Shown here in pieces: positions 31,988 through 41,130 of a stretch of 64,000 bases of DNA. The notes under the pieces were generated by a model, which was given only the letters and a program-made list of their open reading frames with translations, did not search any database and had not been told where the DNA came from. Source of the DNA: Mesostigma viride. Lineage: Eukaryota > Streptophyta > Mesostigmatophyceae > Mesostigmatales > Mesostigmataceae. The DNA lies in NCBI GenBank assembly GCA_009746045.1, contig RPFO01000288.1, forward strand, positions 1,416,911-1,480,910. Direction: 5' to 3'. The number at the start of each line of letters is the position of its first letter. Position 1 is the first letter of the stretch. The position numbers and the translations under genes were made by a program.

Positions 31988-32410
31988 TTTTGCCTTCGTA
32001 TATACTGCCGTGGTGTGAGGCCGGGGTACCAGGCCCAGCCGACGCACTAGGGCCTCGTTGATGAAGGACGTGGAGGCGCCGGTGTCGACCAGGAACTTCA
32101 CGTCCATGATCGTTTTCTCCTTCAAATACGGATCAAGGACGGTGGGAGGGACCAGTAACCCTCCGCTGAAAAGAAACAGATGCCGCGAATCTCCTTGAGA
32201 TGCACGCGCCGCCGGTTGGGTGGGCGCGTCTGCGGCCACGTTATTGACGTCTACCTCTACTCTAGTTGACTCCGCGTCTGGGCTACCATCTGATTTTTCT
32301 ACCCTATCCCCTACCCCGGGACCCAAGCCCATGGGCAGGGCTACTACTCCCGAGGAGCGGTGGGACGGGAGGCCGCCTCGCCCGACCACCCGCCCTCTTC
32401 CCCCCCTCCT
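31985..32410 (-). CDS. Gypsy protease, N-terminal half
   Basis: A frame in the +1 phase relative to gag, overlapping the gag end by about 100 bp, with the retropepsin active-site motif FLVDTGASTSFINEALVRRL. Retropepsins are dimeric aspartic proteases that cut Gag-Pol. The overlap with gag in another frame suggests that pol was expressed by frameshifting, as in many Ty3-type elements. The frame stops at 31985 in the AT-rich interruption. Confidence 0.8.
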   Translation of the reverse strand, partial: RRGGRGRVVGRGGLPSHRSSGVVALPMGLGPGVGDRVEKSDGSPDAESTRVEVDVNNVAADAPTQPAARASQGDSRHLFLFSGGLLVPPTVLDPYLKEKTIMDVKFLVDTGASTSFINEALVRRLGLVPRPHTTAVYTKAK

Positions 32411-34205
32411 CCTCTTCGTCAGCCCCCTCCTCGTCGTCATACTCGTAGCCAGCCACTGCCTGCGTTTGGCCGGAAGAGGAGGACTGTCGCCGCGCCTCCA
32501 TCTCGTTGACCGCACGCAACACACCCTTGGTAGAGCTGGTCGCGGGTGGTCGCGGCTGCTGGTACTGCGTCGGGACCTGTCTGGCGTGCTGCAGGCGAGC
32601 CGCACGCTCTCCCGCGTTGCGGGGTCGGTCCCGAGGACCGGAGGAGTCGGGGCGGCTGCCGAAGGCCGGGCCGGAGAAACGAACACAGGGTGTCCCTTCT
32701 CCTGTCCCACGACTGGCGTTCTTGCCCCGGAGCTTGGGGCAGTCGCGCTTGAGGTGCCCCACCTCGCTGCACATGAAGCAGCGCGCCTTGCTAGCGTCGA
32801 TCGCGTTGACGCCAAGGTCAGTGTAGCCCTCGTCAGGGTCGTCGAGGTACTCGTCCTCCTCCTCGCCGGCGAACTCAGTGGAGTACATCTGATTCACCCG
32901 TCGCGGGGGAGCAGGTCTGAAGAAACGGCGCACTGAGGGTGCACGCCCGCGAGCCACTACGTCGGCCACCTGTAGGAGATACCTCTGGATATTCAAGATG
33001 TCCCACTCTTCCCAAGGGACATCAGCATAGTGCTTGAATACCTCGTCCTGCAGCTCAGGGCAGAGTGCCTCGATGAACCTGCTCTTGTACTCGTACCAGG
33101 TCATGTCAGCCAGGTAGGCGGCGCTGGACTCGAACTTAGACAGAAACTCGCGATATGGGGTGGTCCCCTGGCGCAGCTTGCTGAAGGCCATCCGCTCGTG
33201 GAGTGTAGCATCTGGGGGCACCAGCTTGCGACGCACTCGGTCCATCAGTTCCGCCAAGGTTTGCGGGTATGACTGGGACGCGATGCTCTCACAGTTCAAG
33301 ATGCTTATCACCGAGGGGTCCATACAGGAGTTAATCACTAGATCAATCAGATCGCTGGTGGCCAGCTGCCAGTTGTGATGATTGCGCCAGATGGTATACT
33401 GCCGTCGCCACATGCGTCCCCATTCCTCTACCTCGCGCGGTTTCATGTCCGCGTGCAGCTTGGGTACATTCTTGAAATTGGGCATCGGTGGGGCCTTTAC
33501 TGCGGCGGTGACGGGCCCACCGACGTCTAGGTGGGGGATATCGCCGAAGTCGGGGGGCTGCGACCGGGGGAGAGAGCTGGATCTGGGCGGCGTCCCATGA
33601 GTCCGCCGCACCTGGACGGATGAGGGGTGTTCGTACCCCGGGTCATCCAAGGCCACCCTGCTGAAGCTGAGGTTGCCAGCAGGCGCAGGCGAGGGGACCG
33701 CACTTTGGTCAAGCCCCCGTGGGCGCTGCGGTTGAGGTGCCGGGCGCTGGACTGGCGTGTGAGTCTCCTCGTCTCTGGTGGTGACACTGCTCCTGGTCTC
33801 CCCTGGGCTGGTCCGTGGTCTATGAGTACCAACGGGCGGGCCCTGCGTGACAGTTCCCTCGTCCGCCTCGTTAGTCCCTTCCAGGTCATCGAACTCGCCA
33901 TCTGCCCCTGGGACCTCCCCTTCCTCGTCCGAATACCATAGCGCCGTGGGTAACAGGGACGTGCTGCCGAAGGACACTCTGCGTCTGCCCCGGTGTGGGG
34001 GGCCCGGTGGAGGTCCCTGGGGCCGCCCCCGACCTGCCCAAGGATGCGTTGGCCGCCCGGTGACTGGCTGCTGATGGCGGTAGTGCAGGGTATCTTCATT
34101 CTCGTCTCTCTGCTGCTCTGGATCAGGTGGTAGCCATTGTGGTCTCGTCTGGGGTTGTTGCTGCTGCGTCCGGGGTTGCTGCTGTTGCCATTGCTGCCGT
34201 GTGGT
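32304..34205 (-). CDS. Gypsy gag, capsid and nucleocapsid
   Basis: The main gag frame. The Pro/Arg-rich N-terminal part is followed by a retrotransposon gag capsid domain (from MKPREVEEWGRMWRRQY through FSKLRQGTTPYREFLSKF to the helical end). A CCHC zinc knuckle follows, CFMCSEVGHLKRDC, then a long Arg/Pro/Glu-rich tail with an acidic DDEEGADEEEEGG run. It forms the virus-like particle and packages RNA. Upstream, this frame loses the polyglutamine reading (it becomes Ala repeats) at about 34205, where the N-terminal frame must join, so one frame change lies at the edge of the CTG/CAG microsatellite. Confidence 0.9.
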   Translation of the reverse strand, partial: TTRQQWQQQQPRTQQQQPQTRPQWLPPDPEQQRDENEDTLHYRHQQPVTGRPTHPWAGRGRPQGPPPGPPHRGRRRVSFGSTSLLPTALWYSDEEGEVPGADGEFDDLEGTNEADEGTVTQGPPVGTHRPRTSPGETRSSVTTRDEETHTPVQRPAPQPQRPRGLDQSAVPSPAPAGNLSFSRVALDDPGYEHPSSVQVRRTHGTPPRSSSLPRSQPPDFGDIPHLDVGGPVTAAVKAPPMPNFKNVPKLHADMKPREVEEWGRMWRRQYTIWRNHHNWQLATSDLIDLVINSCMDPSVISILNCESIASQSYPQTLAELMDRVRRKLVPPDATLHERMAFSKLRQGTTPYREFLSKFESSAAYLADMTWYEYKSRFIEALCPELQDEVFKHYADVPWEEWDILNIQRYLLQVADVVARGRAPSVRRFFRPAPPRRVNQMYSTEFAGEEEDEYLDDPDEGYTDLGVNAIDASKARCFMCSEVGHLKRDCPKLRGKNASRGTGEGTPCVRFSGPAFGSRPDSSGPRDRPRNAGERAARLQHARQVPTQYQQPRPPATSSTKGVLRAVNEMEARRQSSSSGQTQAVAGYEYDDEEGADEEEEGGKRAGGRARRPPVPPLLGSSSPAHGLGSRGRG

Positions 34206-34251
34206 GACCGTTGCTGCTGCTGCTGCTGCTGCTGCTGTTGCTGCTGCTGCG

Positions 34252-34300
<49 letters not shown>

Positions 34301-34301
34301 T

Positions 34302-34336
<35 letters not shown>

Positions 34337-34636
34337 CGAGTACTCTTGGAGCCTCTCTCGGTCGTTCCTGTCATCTCCCTGCCTTGTTAAGGCGTCTAGA
34401 ATGTCCCCATCCGCTGGGAACCTAGGGTTCTGACCTCTGGATCGTGGAAAGCCTTCCGCAGGTCTCTCCATGACCTCACCTGTATCTGTCCCTGCTTGGA
34501 CGTGCAGTGGTACCTCTGTCCTCTCTGTACCGTGCTCGTGGTTGTCTACCGGTTCTACCTCTGTATTCTCTAGATCTCGTTCTCTAGTCTCTTCCTCTGT
34601 ATCTCTGGCGTTCCTTGTTTGGGACCGTGTTGGCAT
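34206..34636 (-). CDS. Gypsy gag, N-terminal segment with polyglutamine
   Basis: ATG at 34636, beginning MPTRSQTRNARDTEEETRER, acidic and hydrophilic for about 100 residues, then about 40 Gln codons with one Pro. Its frame continues past the repeat out of phase with the capsid frame. The preceding ORF (HBD) ends 134 bp upstream of this ATG. Slippage in the CAG repeat or a nearby indel explains the loss of phase. Confidence 0.75.
34211..34336. repeat. CTG/CAG microsatellite encoding polyQ in gypsy gag
   Basis: 126 bp of imperfect (CTG/TTG)n on the plus strand, read as CAG/CAA on the coding strand. Confidence 0.95.
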
Positions 34637-34770
34637 GGTGCTCGTACCGGTACCTTACACTGCAGGCAACACCTCCCCAGGAAGGAAGAGAGAGAAAGAG
34701 AAAGAGAGCAACCACGTGCTATAGAGCTAGGACTATGGAACCTAATACTACTCCCTAGTAATGGTCTCCT

Positions 34771-35112
34771 CTACTGCTTGCTAGGGCCAATGGTCAGCTG
34801 AGAGAAAGTCACTGTAACTGCTGTCCCCTCCCCCTGGCTGCTGAGCGTGGGTGGCTTAGAGCATTCACGAGTGGTGTGCATCCCCTCAGGCAATGGCATG
34901 TGTTCCCTAACAAACCTATCAGCATCAGTGATGTTATCAAACCCCTTCCATTTAGCACTAGAGTCTTTAGACACTATCTTGTCCTTGATGTGTTCTTCAC
35001 ATGCCTTCCAACTGTAAAATATGGCTGGTCTACCCTCGCCCCCATCATGGGCCACGGCATAGTAAGGAAATCCAGATTGACCACCCTTATTTATTCTGTT
35101 GCGTCTGGGCAT
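34771..35112 (-). CDS. HBD ORF: 113-aa protein with RNase H1-type hybrid-binding (viroplasmin-like) domain
   Basis: ATG at 35112 (MPRRNRINKG), stop at 34771, placed between the 5' LTR leader and gag of the gypsy element on the same strand. Residues about 15-72 match the small domain found at the N-terminus of eukaryotic RNase H1, where it binds RNA:DNA hybrids: YYAVA (17-21), a Gly/Arg loop, IFYSWKACEEHIK (31-43), then KWKGFDNITDADRFVREH (54-71). The aromatic and basic positions that contact the hybrid in that family are present (Tyr17/18, Trp35, Lys36, Lys56, Phe58). No catalytic RNase H domain follows; the C-terminus is Ser/Thr-rich. A role in stabilising or shielding reverse-transcription intermediates, or in translation of downstream ORFs, is inference. 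Confidence 0.75.
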   Translation of the reverse strand: MPRRNRINKGGQSGFPYYAVAHDGGEGRPAIFYSWKACEEHIKDKIVSKDSSAKWKGFDNITDADRFVREHMPLPEGMHTTRECSKPPTLSSQGEGTAVTVTFSQLTIGPSKQ

Positions 35113-35900
35113 GTTACATCATCTGTATTTATTCTGTTGTCTCTTTGATGTTACATCATAGGCTGGCAGAGGCTTGCAAGCAGGAGAGAAAGAGGGGATC
35201 CCAGGCTACCTCTAGGTGCAGTGACCTTTACCAACACAAACGAGGGAGAAGCACAGAGTCTAACACAGCACACGCCCGAGCTTTCCGCGGAACGGGCTAT
35301 ACGCACACACGGAGGTAAACACCGTCAACACAGTCGGCAACAGCCAGACGGTATCCACCCCCACGACCCCTTGCAGGTCAAACAACGAATGGCCGTCTCC
35401 GCGACGTCCATGGGCACCAACGACATATACAACCTATAGAGGGTACAACATATAACATAAACCCCCTACGCGTGCGGTCCCGGAGAGAAAGCGAGCTCGC
35501 CAGCTAGCCTTCAGCAGGCATAGCTTGTCAAGAAAGAATTCTAACTAGGGGACGTACCATCTTCGATGACGTTAATCCCTCCTGAGCTGGCCGCCACCCG
35601 GTGTCGTTGAAGGCAAGCCCTGGCCGCCACTAGGTGTCGTTGAAAACAGGAGAGCTGAACGCTATCGTTGACAGCACCTCACCACAGGACTATTGCTAGC
35701 CCCGCCGAGTATCCCAGACTGGCCGCTTGCTGTCTAGGTCGTCGTTGAATCCCTTTACGGGCTGGCCGCCGGCCTGACAGCAATCGTTGAATTCCGGAAC
35801 CTCTACCTACGCCAAGCTTCGTCTTGGTATCCTAATTGGCTCACTAACCCTCTCCGCGAGAGTTAGCTAACCTTTCCAGCACATTTCCTCCGATAACCAG
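35113..35900 (-). promoter_or_regulatory. Gypsy 5' leader with PBS and repeated TCAACGA motif
   Basis: 788 bp between the 5' LTR and the HBD ORF with no gene. The PBS (TGGTTATCGGAGG, about 35882-35899) starts one base from the LTR. Between 35604 and 35790 the motif CGTTGA (TCAACG on the element's strand) occurs five times, partly within repeated CTGGCCGCCA blocks. Packaging or dimerisation signals usually lie in such leaders, but no function is shown here. Confidence 0.6.
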
Positions 35901-36485
35901 TGTTACGTCCCTGCCCAGACACACCTAGCCTGAGCTACGTAGCGAAAGACCCTTCTTGCCGGAATTAGGAATAATTCAAGATAGCCTAAAGTAGGTTGCG
36001 CTTCACGACGGGAGTCGTGAGATATCTGGCATCACGGCTTGATGCCAAGCTAATTAGTACACACTTATATTGGCTAGCAATACCAATTACAAATGGATAA
36101 TTGCCCCGGGCTCAATGTGTAGGCGTATTCGCACTTATCATTCATTAAACCAAGAGGACGAGACTCTCGTCCTCGGACCAATTTAACCTAGGTTGGTTGC
36201 GGCGCAGATACACGCCAATTTCCCTAGAACATTCCGAGTCACTCATTCCACGTAGGATCCGGGCCGACATCGACCCTCAACTATAGGTTCCACGCCTAGA
36301 ACCACGGACGGACTCAGAACTGGCGCAGCGCCACGGCACCGGCCCCTAAAAGGACAACCTAGGACCAAAATAACTAGTCCAATTCACACAATAGCCAAGG
36401 TCCATAAAACCCAAGTCTAATAGACCAAACAGCCTTAGTAATTTATGCCATTGTTACGTCCGACCAAAAGGGCTGGGACGTAACA
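35901..36485 (-). repeat. Gypsy-type 5' LTR (585 bp)
   Basis: Copy of 18069-18657 lacking a 4-bp GTTA and with one substitution in the hairpin loop. The U3 hairpin is at 36452-36485. The element's promoter should lie here. Confidence 0.95.
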
Positions 36486-36957
36486 GGTGTAAAGCATACA
36501 GAGAGAGAACCTTACCGGTTCATCTGTGTTCTGATTGGCTGAGACCTGTAGGATTGCGTTGGACTCCTCTGTGTCGGCGGGGACATAAGCTTTGCCTGTT
36601 TGTCACCATAGCCATCAGGCGGATACCCCCAATTATGTGAAGTTATTTCTAATAACCAAACATGCTCACTTCAGGCCCTGTTATTGGACAGCCATATCCG
36701 ATAGACAGGAAGTCTTGTGTCTGTATGAACAAGCAGAGAGACGCCCGACCAAAAGGGGACCACCGCTCTCTATCGCGTAAGTACCGTCTCGCAGGAATGG
36801 CCTCTAGACGGGAAACGACCACCCTCTACGATTCCTGGAGAGTGCTAGGAATCTCCCCTGTCTCTTGGGGTTTGATAAGTCCGTTCTGTCTTTAATGACA
36901 GGAGGTAAAAGATCTGTGCATTTAGTGGAGCAGAGGCCACCATTTTATTCTGTTACA
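36486..36957 (+). repeat. LARD-A 3' LTR, right part
   Basis: Continues the LTR broken at 18068. It starts with the duplicated GGTGT and ends CTGTTACA, followed by TSD ACAGG (36958-36962). Confidence 0.95.
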
Positions 36958-36962
36958 ACAGG

Positions 36963-37650
36963 GTTGTCCGATGACCCCCAATTTTGGGGGGTAAACACTA
37001 CCATATATGTGCTCACTTGGGCCCAAACCCTGGGTTCAAGAGGTTTCAGCAAGCTATTGAAATAAATTTTTGGCCAGAAAAAGCCAAAATATTTTGGTGT
37101 GTTCATATTCATCATCCTGCACGACTCAAAAACGCGGGCAAGATAACTGAAGGCTCGAGCTACCATGGTCCAGATTCTCCCGATTTCTGGCCTGCACTGG
37201 TTGTCTCCTTGACACTATACCAAAGCCCCTTGAACATCAGCTTGAAGCTCTGTGCAACATTGCAACCAACATTATAGTTGTCACACTTAATTTTAATGTT
37301 GCACTGTAACGATACTGCATTATTCACGTATGGATCGTCATGATAGAGGCCTGTAGTATTAGTGACACAACTGAGTCACCGAATTATGGGTATTCTGATC
37401 GAATTATGGGTATGTCCAGCAACAGTACATGTTCATACATCCACCTCACAATGGCTGTGCTAACTTTCTCAAGCTCATGCATCCACTTCACAATGGATGC
37501 GCTAACTTTCTCCAAGTAAGCACATGAACATGCAGAACACCACATCCCCACAGGGCGCATAACCAGTGAAATCATAAAAAAAATACTGAAAAAAGGTGCT
37601 TCGATGTGTCTGTGAGACAGCAGATGTCATACATGTGTGATATGTCATAC
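36963..37650. other. Intergenic DNA between LARD-A and PSBP
   Basis: No gene. Short duplications are visible: CGAATTATGGGTAT twice (near 37379-37411), a ~50-bp imperfect pair (about 37430-37515) and an 18-bp pair (about 37625-37660). Confidence 0.6.
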
Positions 37651-37659
37651 ATGTGTGAT

Positions 37660-37677
37660 TTACAATCACCGTTTATT
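37660..37677 (-). terminator. PSBP polyadenylation signals (AATAAA and TGTAA)
   Basis: On the minus strand AATAAA (37677-37672) and TGTAA (37664-37660) lie about 85-100 nt after the PSBP stop codon. TGTAA is the favoured poly(A) signal in chlorophyte algae. Which one is used cannot be told. Confidence 0.55.
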
Positions 37678-37760
37678 TAGAAAGCAATTTAAAGTGTTAT
37701 TCATTCATACGATGACCACTAGGGTGCACCGGCGTGTGTTTGGTCACCAAAAAACATCAT

Positions 37761-38906
37761 TTAAGCAACAACGAACGAGGCGAACGCGGCCCTGCAGTCC
37801 TTCTCAACACCCTTGAACCACCGCTTATCACCGGCCTGGACCTTCTGGATCCACAGGTTGCCGTTGGAGACGGTGGCCTGGATGAGAACGTGCTTGCCGC
37901 CCTCGTTGCCATCAGCAGTGCGGGTAATGATCTCGTAGGTGTAGTAGGTCTTGCCGTTGGCGGTGCGGGTGCCAGACTCCAGCAGGTTGGCAGATGCCAT
38001 CTGTAACAAGCAGAGAATAGACGGCAAAAACAACCATTTTAGCATGTGTGTCCAAGCAGGTGCTTTTATATGAGCCATGGTAAAAAAACCAAGAGTTCTT
38101 AGTGTAAACGGGCACTGATAGCCAGGCTCAACGTCATGTAGCGTAACTCTGCCAGATTTTACAGACCAACTCGTCTCTATTGGCATCAACTCCTACTCAA
38201 CAGACTGCCCTGTACTGGACCTTCGCGGGCTGAATTAGTCAAGTAGAGAATGAGTGACCTACTCCGACAGCAAGGGAAATGACGACTGTCACGCTCGACA
38301 CACACACAAGAAAGGGGGGCTAGGTAAAACCTATCAGAGACTCGAGGGTTTGGCAGTGCTTACGGTGTTAGGGGCAAAGCCACCCTCGGCATCCGACTTG
38401 AACTGCTCGCTGGTCTCCCCAAGGATGAAGGAGATCGAGTTCAGGAAGTCAGCTGGGGTGCCATAGTCAGTGATGCTGGCCTTGCTGCTCGGGTTCTTGA
38501 TCACAGACAGGTTGTTCACCCTCCAGAAGTTGTCCTCATAACGCAGAAGGGTTCCGGGGAACTCGCCGAACTCCTTGGTTGGGCCCCACTTGGCGGGTAC
38601 CAGAGTAGAGAAACCCTCGCCCTGGAAGGGGATCATGCCAGTCTGAGTTGGAGCCTTACCGAACACGTTGGCCTTCTCGCCATAGGCGGCGAAAGATGGC
38701 TGGGCAGCCAGGACAACAGAGCCCACGAAGGCAGCCACAGCCGCACGACGGGTGATGGCGCCCTCCTCCATGGAGCAGGAGGTCGCCACCTTCTGGGCGA
38801 CCTTCTGCATGGCCGGCATGCTCACGCTCTTGCCATTGAAAGACTTCTGGGAAATCTTCTCAACCTTTCCCAAAAAGGCGCTGCTGTTAACCAAGGTAGC
38901 GGCCAT
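37761..38906 (-). CDS. PSBP: Photosystem II extrinsic protein PsbP (oxygen-evolving enhancer 2), two exons
   Basis: Exon 1 38906-38364 and exon 2 38000-37761 join in phase 0 to 260 codons plus TAA. The start ATG (38906, context CCACCATGG) opens a chloroplast transit peptide rich in Ser/Ala/Lys. Then comes a thylakoid signal with a twin-arginine (Arg53-Arg54), a hydrophobic core and a SFA cleavage site before AYGEKANVFG (Ala74), the conserved mature N-terminus. The mature part is 187 aa, about the plant length. Conserved blocks include GFSTLVPAKW, PGTLLRYEDNF, SITDYGTPADF, EGGF, TRTADGNEGGKH and AGDKRWFKG. PsbP binds the lumenal face of photosystem II and helps retain Ca2+ and Cl- for water oxidation; RR before a hydrophobic core fits Tat import. 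An upstream in-frame TTG (38969) is not a credible start. It is the only intact host gene here. Confidence 0.95.
38001..38363 (-). other. PSBP: PSBP intron (363 bp)
   Basis: The donor ACACC|GTAAGC and acceptor TTACAG|ATGGCA are canonical GT-AG. Removing it restores the PsbP family alignment between residues 181 and 182. Confidence 0.92.
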
Positions 38907-39200
38907 GGTGGAAGTGGAGTTGAGGGGTTGAGTGGTGGTGGGCAACGTGAGGAACGCAGGGGCAAACAAGTCTGAATGCCTGCTAACATAACCACATCCA
39001 CTCTTCCGTTCCTGGCCAATCAGGAGCCAAGCGTGGATAGGCGCGGAGCGCGTGCGCCGGAAAAATTGCCCCTGAGTTAAGGCACTAAGTAACTCGCACC
39101 CTAGACGCTGGGCTTTCGTGGCTTGTTCGTGGTGAGAATATTGCCCAAAGGTTGCATAACATTAATCTTCAAACATGGTATTCTAGGAAGTGCCATTCTG
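38907..39200 (-). promoter_or_regulatory. PSBP upstream region with CCAAT box
   Basis: A CCAAT sequence lies at 39016-39020 (plus strand), about 110 bp before the start codon. No convincing TATA box is seen. The transcription start is unknown. Confidence 0.4.
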
Positions 39201-40579
39201 AAAGCCTGGAAAGTTTAGGCAGTTAGAAGTAGCGAAAACCCTGAATCGTCCATGCGATTCTACGGAATCGTACTTTTTCTAGCACGTTTATCGAGAGTAC
39301 GGTTGTTGTTGTTGGTACCCTACAAGGCCGGACGCAAGATTGGGACGGTATGCGCAGCTGTGTTCTTAAATCAGGAGATTTAAATCTTTTTCGTGAACAA
39401 GTTTAAAGGAAGTTTTTCATGAGTCGACAAATGAGACAAGGCTGGCAGCATTACCCGCGTGGAGCCGTGGACCTGGCCTGGAAGAAAATCTACCACACAC
39501 GAAACAACTTCCCCAGGATCTGCCATCTGGATATGCATGCACGTGAGGAAACCGCTCCCGCGCGCTGGCACTGATCACCATGTCGTTGCACGCACGAGGG
39601 ACACGCGTCCAGCATGCTGTGAAGTAATTTGCGCATTCCACATTTATAAATTCCCAGCTCCCACGCAACGCTACAGTAGGTTATGCACTTCTGCTCCAAG
39701 CATGATTTGTAGGTCCCGCATGCCTGTGAGGACTCTCCATTCGGACTCATTGGCTGTCGTCCTGCAGCAAGTTTCCATACACTTTTGGGGGTTTCTTAGC
39801 GTGACCGCGAAGCCGTGGGACTGTGGTGCAACGTGCGGGGCGGCATATCACGCGAATTTATGCACGTTTTAGAATGCAGACGTCCAGAATTTTCCAAAGT
39901 TCTCCGTAAAGCTCGCCTAATCGCCATATCCAGCCTACTAAAGACAAGGCGTTTTCCGTGGTAGCGATGCTATTGCCGTGCTTACAAATTCGCGCCCCTT
40001 CCGGTGAAGCGGCATGACGTCTCTCAATCTCAGCATTTTGCCAGGGAGAGCTGTCTCACGAACGTAGCGTAGTTGGAGATTAAGGGTCATGGCTGCTCGT
40101 GAAATCTCCCGCCAGTCTGTTGACCAGATATACTGCTCGTGGTCGACAGGTTTATTGTGTTTGTGTTGCGGAGCATTCTTTCCAACGTCCGGCGTTTAAA
40201 TATGGCAGGTATGCCAGGGCTACTCAGGATCTTTCCATCGCCGGTTGACTTGTCGGCTGGCCACGCGCACCTTTTCCTGGTATATCAACAACCCACTAAC
40301 GGAATCCGGCGAACAAGTTGTGCCAAATATCACGCACGGCCCTCTGTACGAGCAACGGTCGTCCTCGTCTACGAACGACGGACCACGTGCAGCGACTCGA
40401 AGGCATGGGCCGCCCTTGTCACCTGCTAGGCAGCAGCTTTTTTCCTTGAATTCCAGGGAAGCACCTTGCAAGTATCTTGCCTTCATTCCGTCTAATCGCT
40501 CACGTTACGCCCTGTTTCGGCCGACATCCAGACTTCTGGGCGGCGCTGTGCCGCGTGGGGAAGGCGGTTGCTGTTGAAG
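39201..40579. other. Intergenic DNA, no gene seen
   Basis: Several short open frames occur on both strands, but none has a recognisable motif or start context. I treat them as chance. Confidence 0.5.
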
Positions 40580-41130
40580 GATGGTTGAGGGGTAAGGAGG
40601 GGCAAGAGGGTGCAAGGAGGGGTGACGGGGGACAAGGAGGGGCAAGGAGGGGCAAGGTTGTGCAAGAAGGGGCAAGAGGGGGCAAGGGTGTGCGAGGGGC
40701 AAGAGGGGGCAAGGGTGGGCGAGGAGGGGTGAGGGGGGGCAAGGAGGGGTGAGGAGGGACAAGAAGAGGTGAGGTGGGACAAGAAGAGGTGAGGGGGGAC
40801 AAGGAGGGGTGAGGGGGGATAAGAAGGGGTGAGGGGGGACAAGGAGGGGCAAGGAGGGGCAAGGAGGGGCAAGGAGGGGCAAGGAGGGGCAAGGAGGGGC
40901 AAGGAGGGGCAAGGAGGGGCAAGGAGGGGCAAGGAGGGGCAAGGAGGGGCAAGGAGGGGCAAGGAGGGGCAAGGAGGGGCAAGGAGGGGCAAGGAGGGGC
41001 AAGGAGGGGCAAGGAGGGGCAAGGAGGGGCAAGGAGGGGCAAGAGGGGCAAGGAGGGGCAAGGAGGGGCAAGGAGGGGCAAGAAGGGGCAAAAGGGGCAA
41101 GGAGGGGCAAGGAGGGGCAAGGAGGGGCTC
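40580..41130. repeat. G-rich 10-bp minisatellite (AAGGAGGGGC)
   Basis: The left half (40580-40840) is degenerate, then 20 perfect consecutive AAGGAGGGGC units (40841-41040) and about nine with indels. Every unit carries a GGGG run. All six frames stay largely open because 10 is not a multiple of 3, so the predicted Pro-Ser-Leu or Gly-Arg-Lys proteins are artefacts. Confidence 0.95.

Larger units (their letters stand above)
18069..36485 (-). mobile_element. Ty3/gypsy-type LTR retrotransposon (chromovirus-like), interrupted by LARD-B
   Basis: Ends TGTTACG (18069) and CGTAACA (36485), TSD GGTGT at 18064-18068 and 36486-36490. LTRs are 589 bp (18069-18657) and 585 bp (35901-36485). They differ by a 4-bp indel (GTTA) and one noticed substitution, so the insertion is recent. 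Transcription is on the minus strand from the right LTR: leader, HBD ORF, gag, protease, RT, RNase H, integrase with chromodomain, then an RS-rich ORF3. The PBS (TGGTTATCGGAGG) and polypurine tract (GGGGGGGGAGGAG) sit at the expected LTR borders. Without LARD-B the element is about 11.85 kb, long for a gypsy element because of its two extra ORFs. Frameshifts in gag and between PR and RT suggest this copy is not autonomous now. Confidence 0.95.
2035..36957 (+). mobile_element. LARD-A: non-coding LTR retroelement, interrupted by nested insertions
   Basis: The ends are TGTAACAG (2035) and CTGTTACA (36957), flanked by a perfect 5-bp TSD, ACAGG, at 2030-2034 and 36958-36962. The 5' LTR is 2035-2764. 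The 3' LTR starts at 17806 and is split by the gypsy insertion (17806-18068 plus 36491-36957), which restores to 730 bp. A PBS-like TGG sequence follows the 5' LTR and a GGGGGGAGGAA polypurine tract precedes the 3' LTR, so the element reads on the plus strand. After subtracting the copia and TIR insertions, the interior is about 5.4 kb with no conserved gag or pol. This fits the LARD class (large retrotransposon derivative), which depends on proteins made elsewhere. The two LTRs differ at only a few positions, so the insertion is fairly young, yet it is older than the elements nested in it. Confidence 0.93.

Noticed and set aside
34771-35112. Remnant of a pararetrovirus because of the viroplasmin-like domain
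   Set aside because: It lies inside the LTR boundaries of a gypsy element, has no movement or coat protein beside it, and the domain is equally typical of cellular RNase H1.
38001-38189. Extension of the PSBP exon 2 frame upstream to 38189
   Set aside because: It runs into the intron; the acceptor TTACAG and the PsbP alignment place the exon boundary at 38000.
38907-38969. Longer PSBP start at 38969
   Set aside because: That codon is TTG; the ATG at 38906 has a good context and starts a normal transit peptide.
39459-39872. 137-codon plus-strand frame upstream of PSBP
   Set aside because: No recognisable motif, no start context, and overlapping frames on the other strand of similar length.
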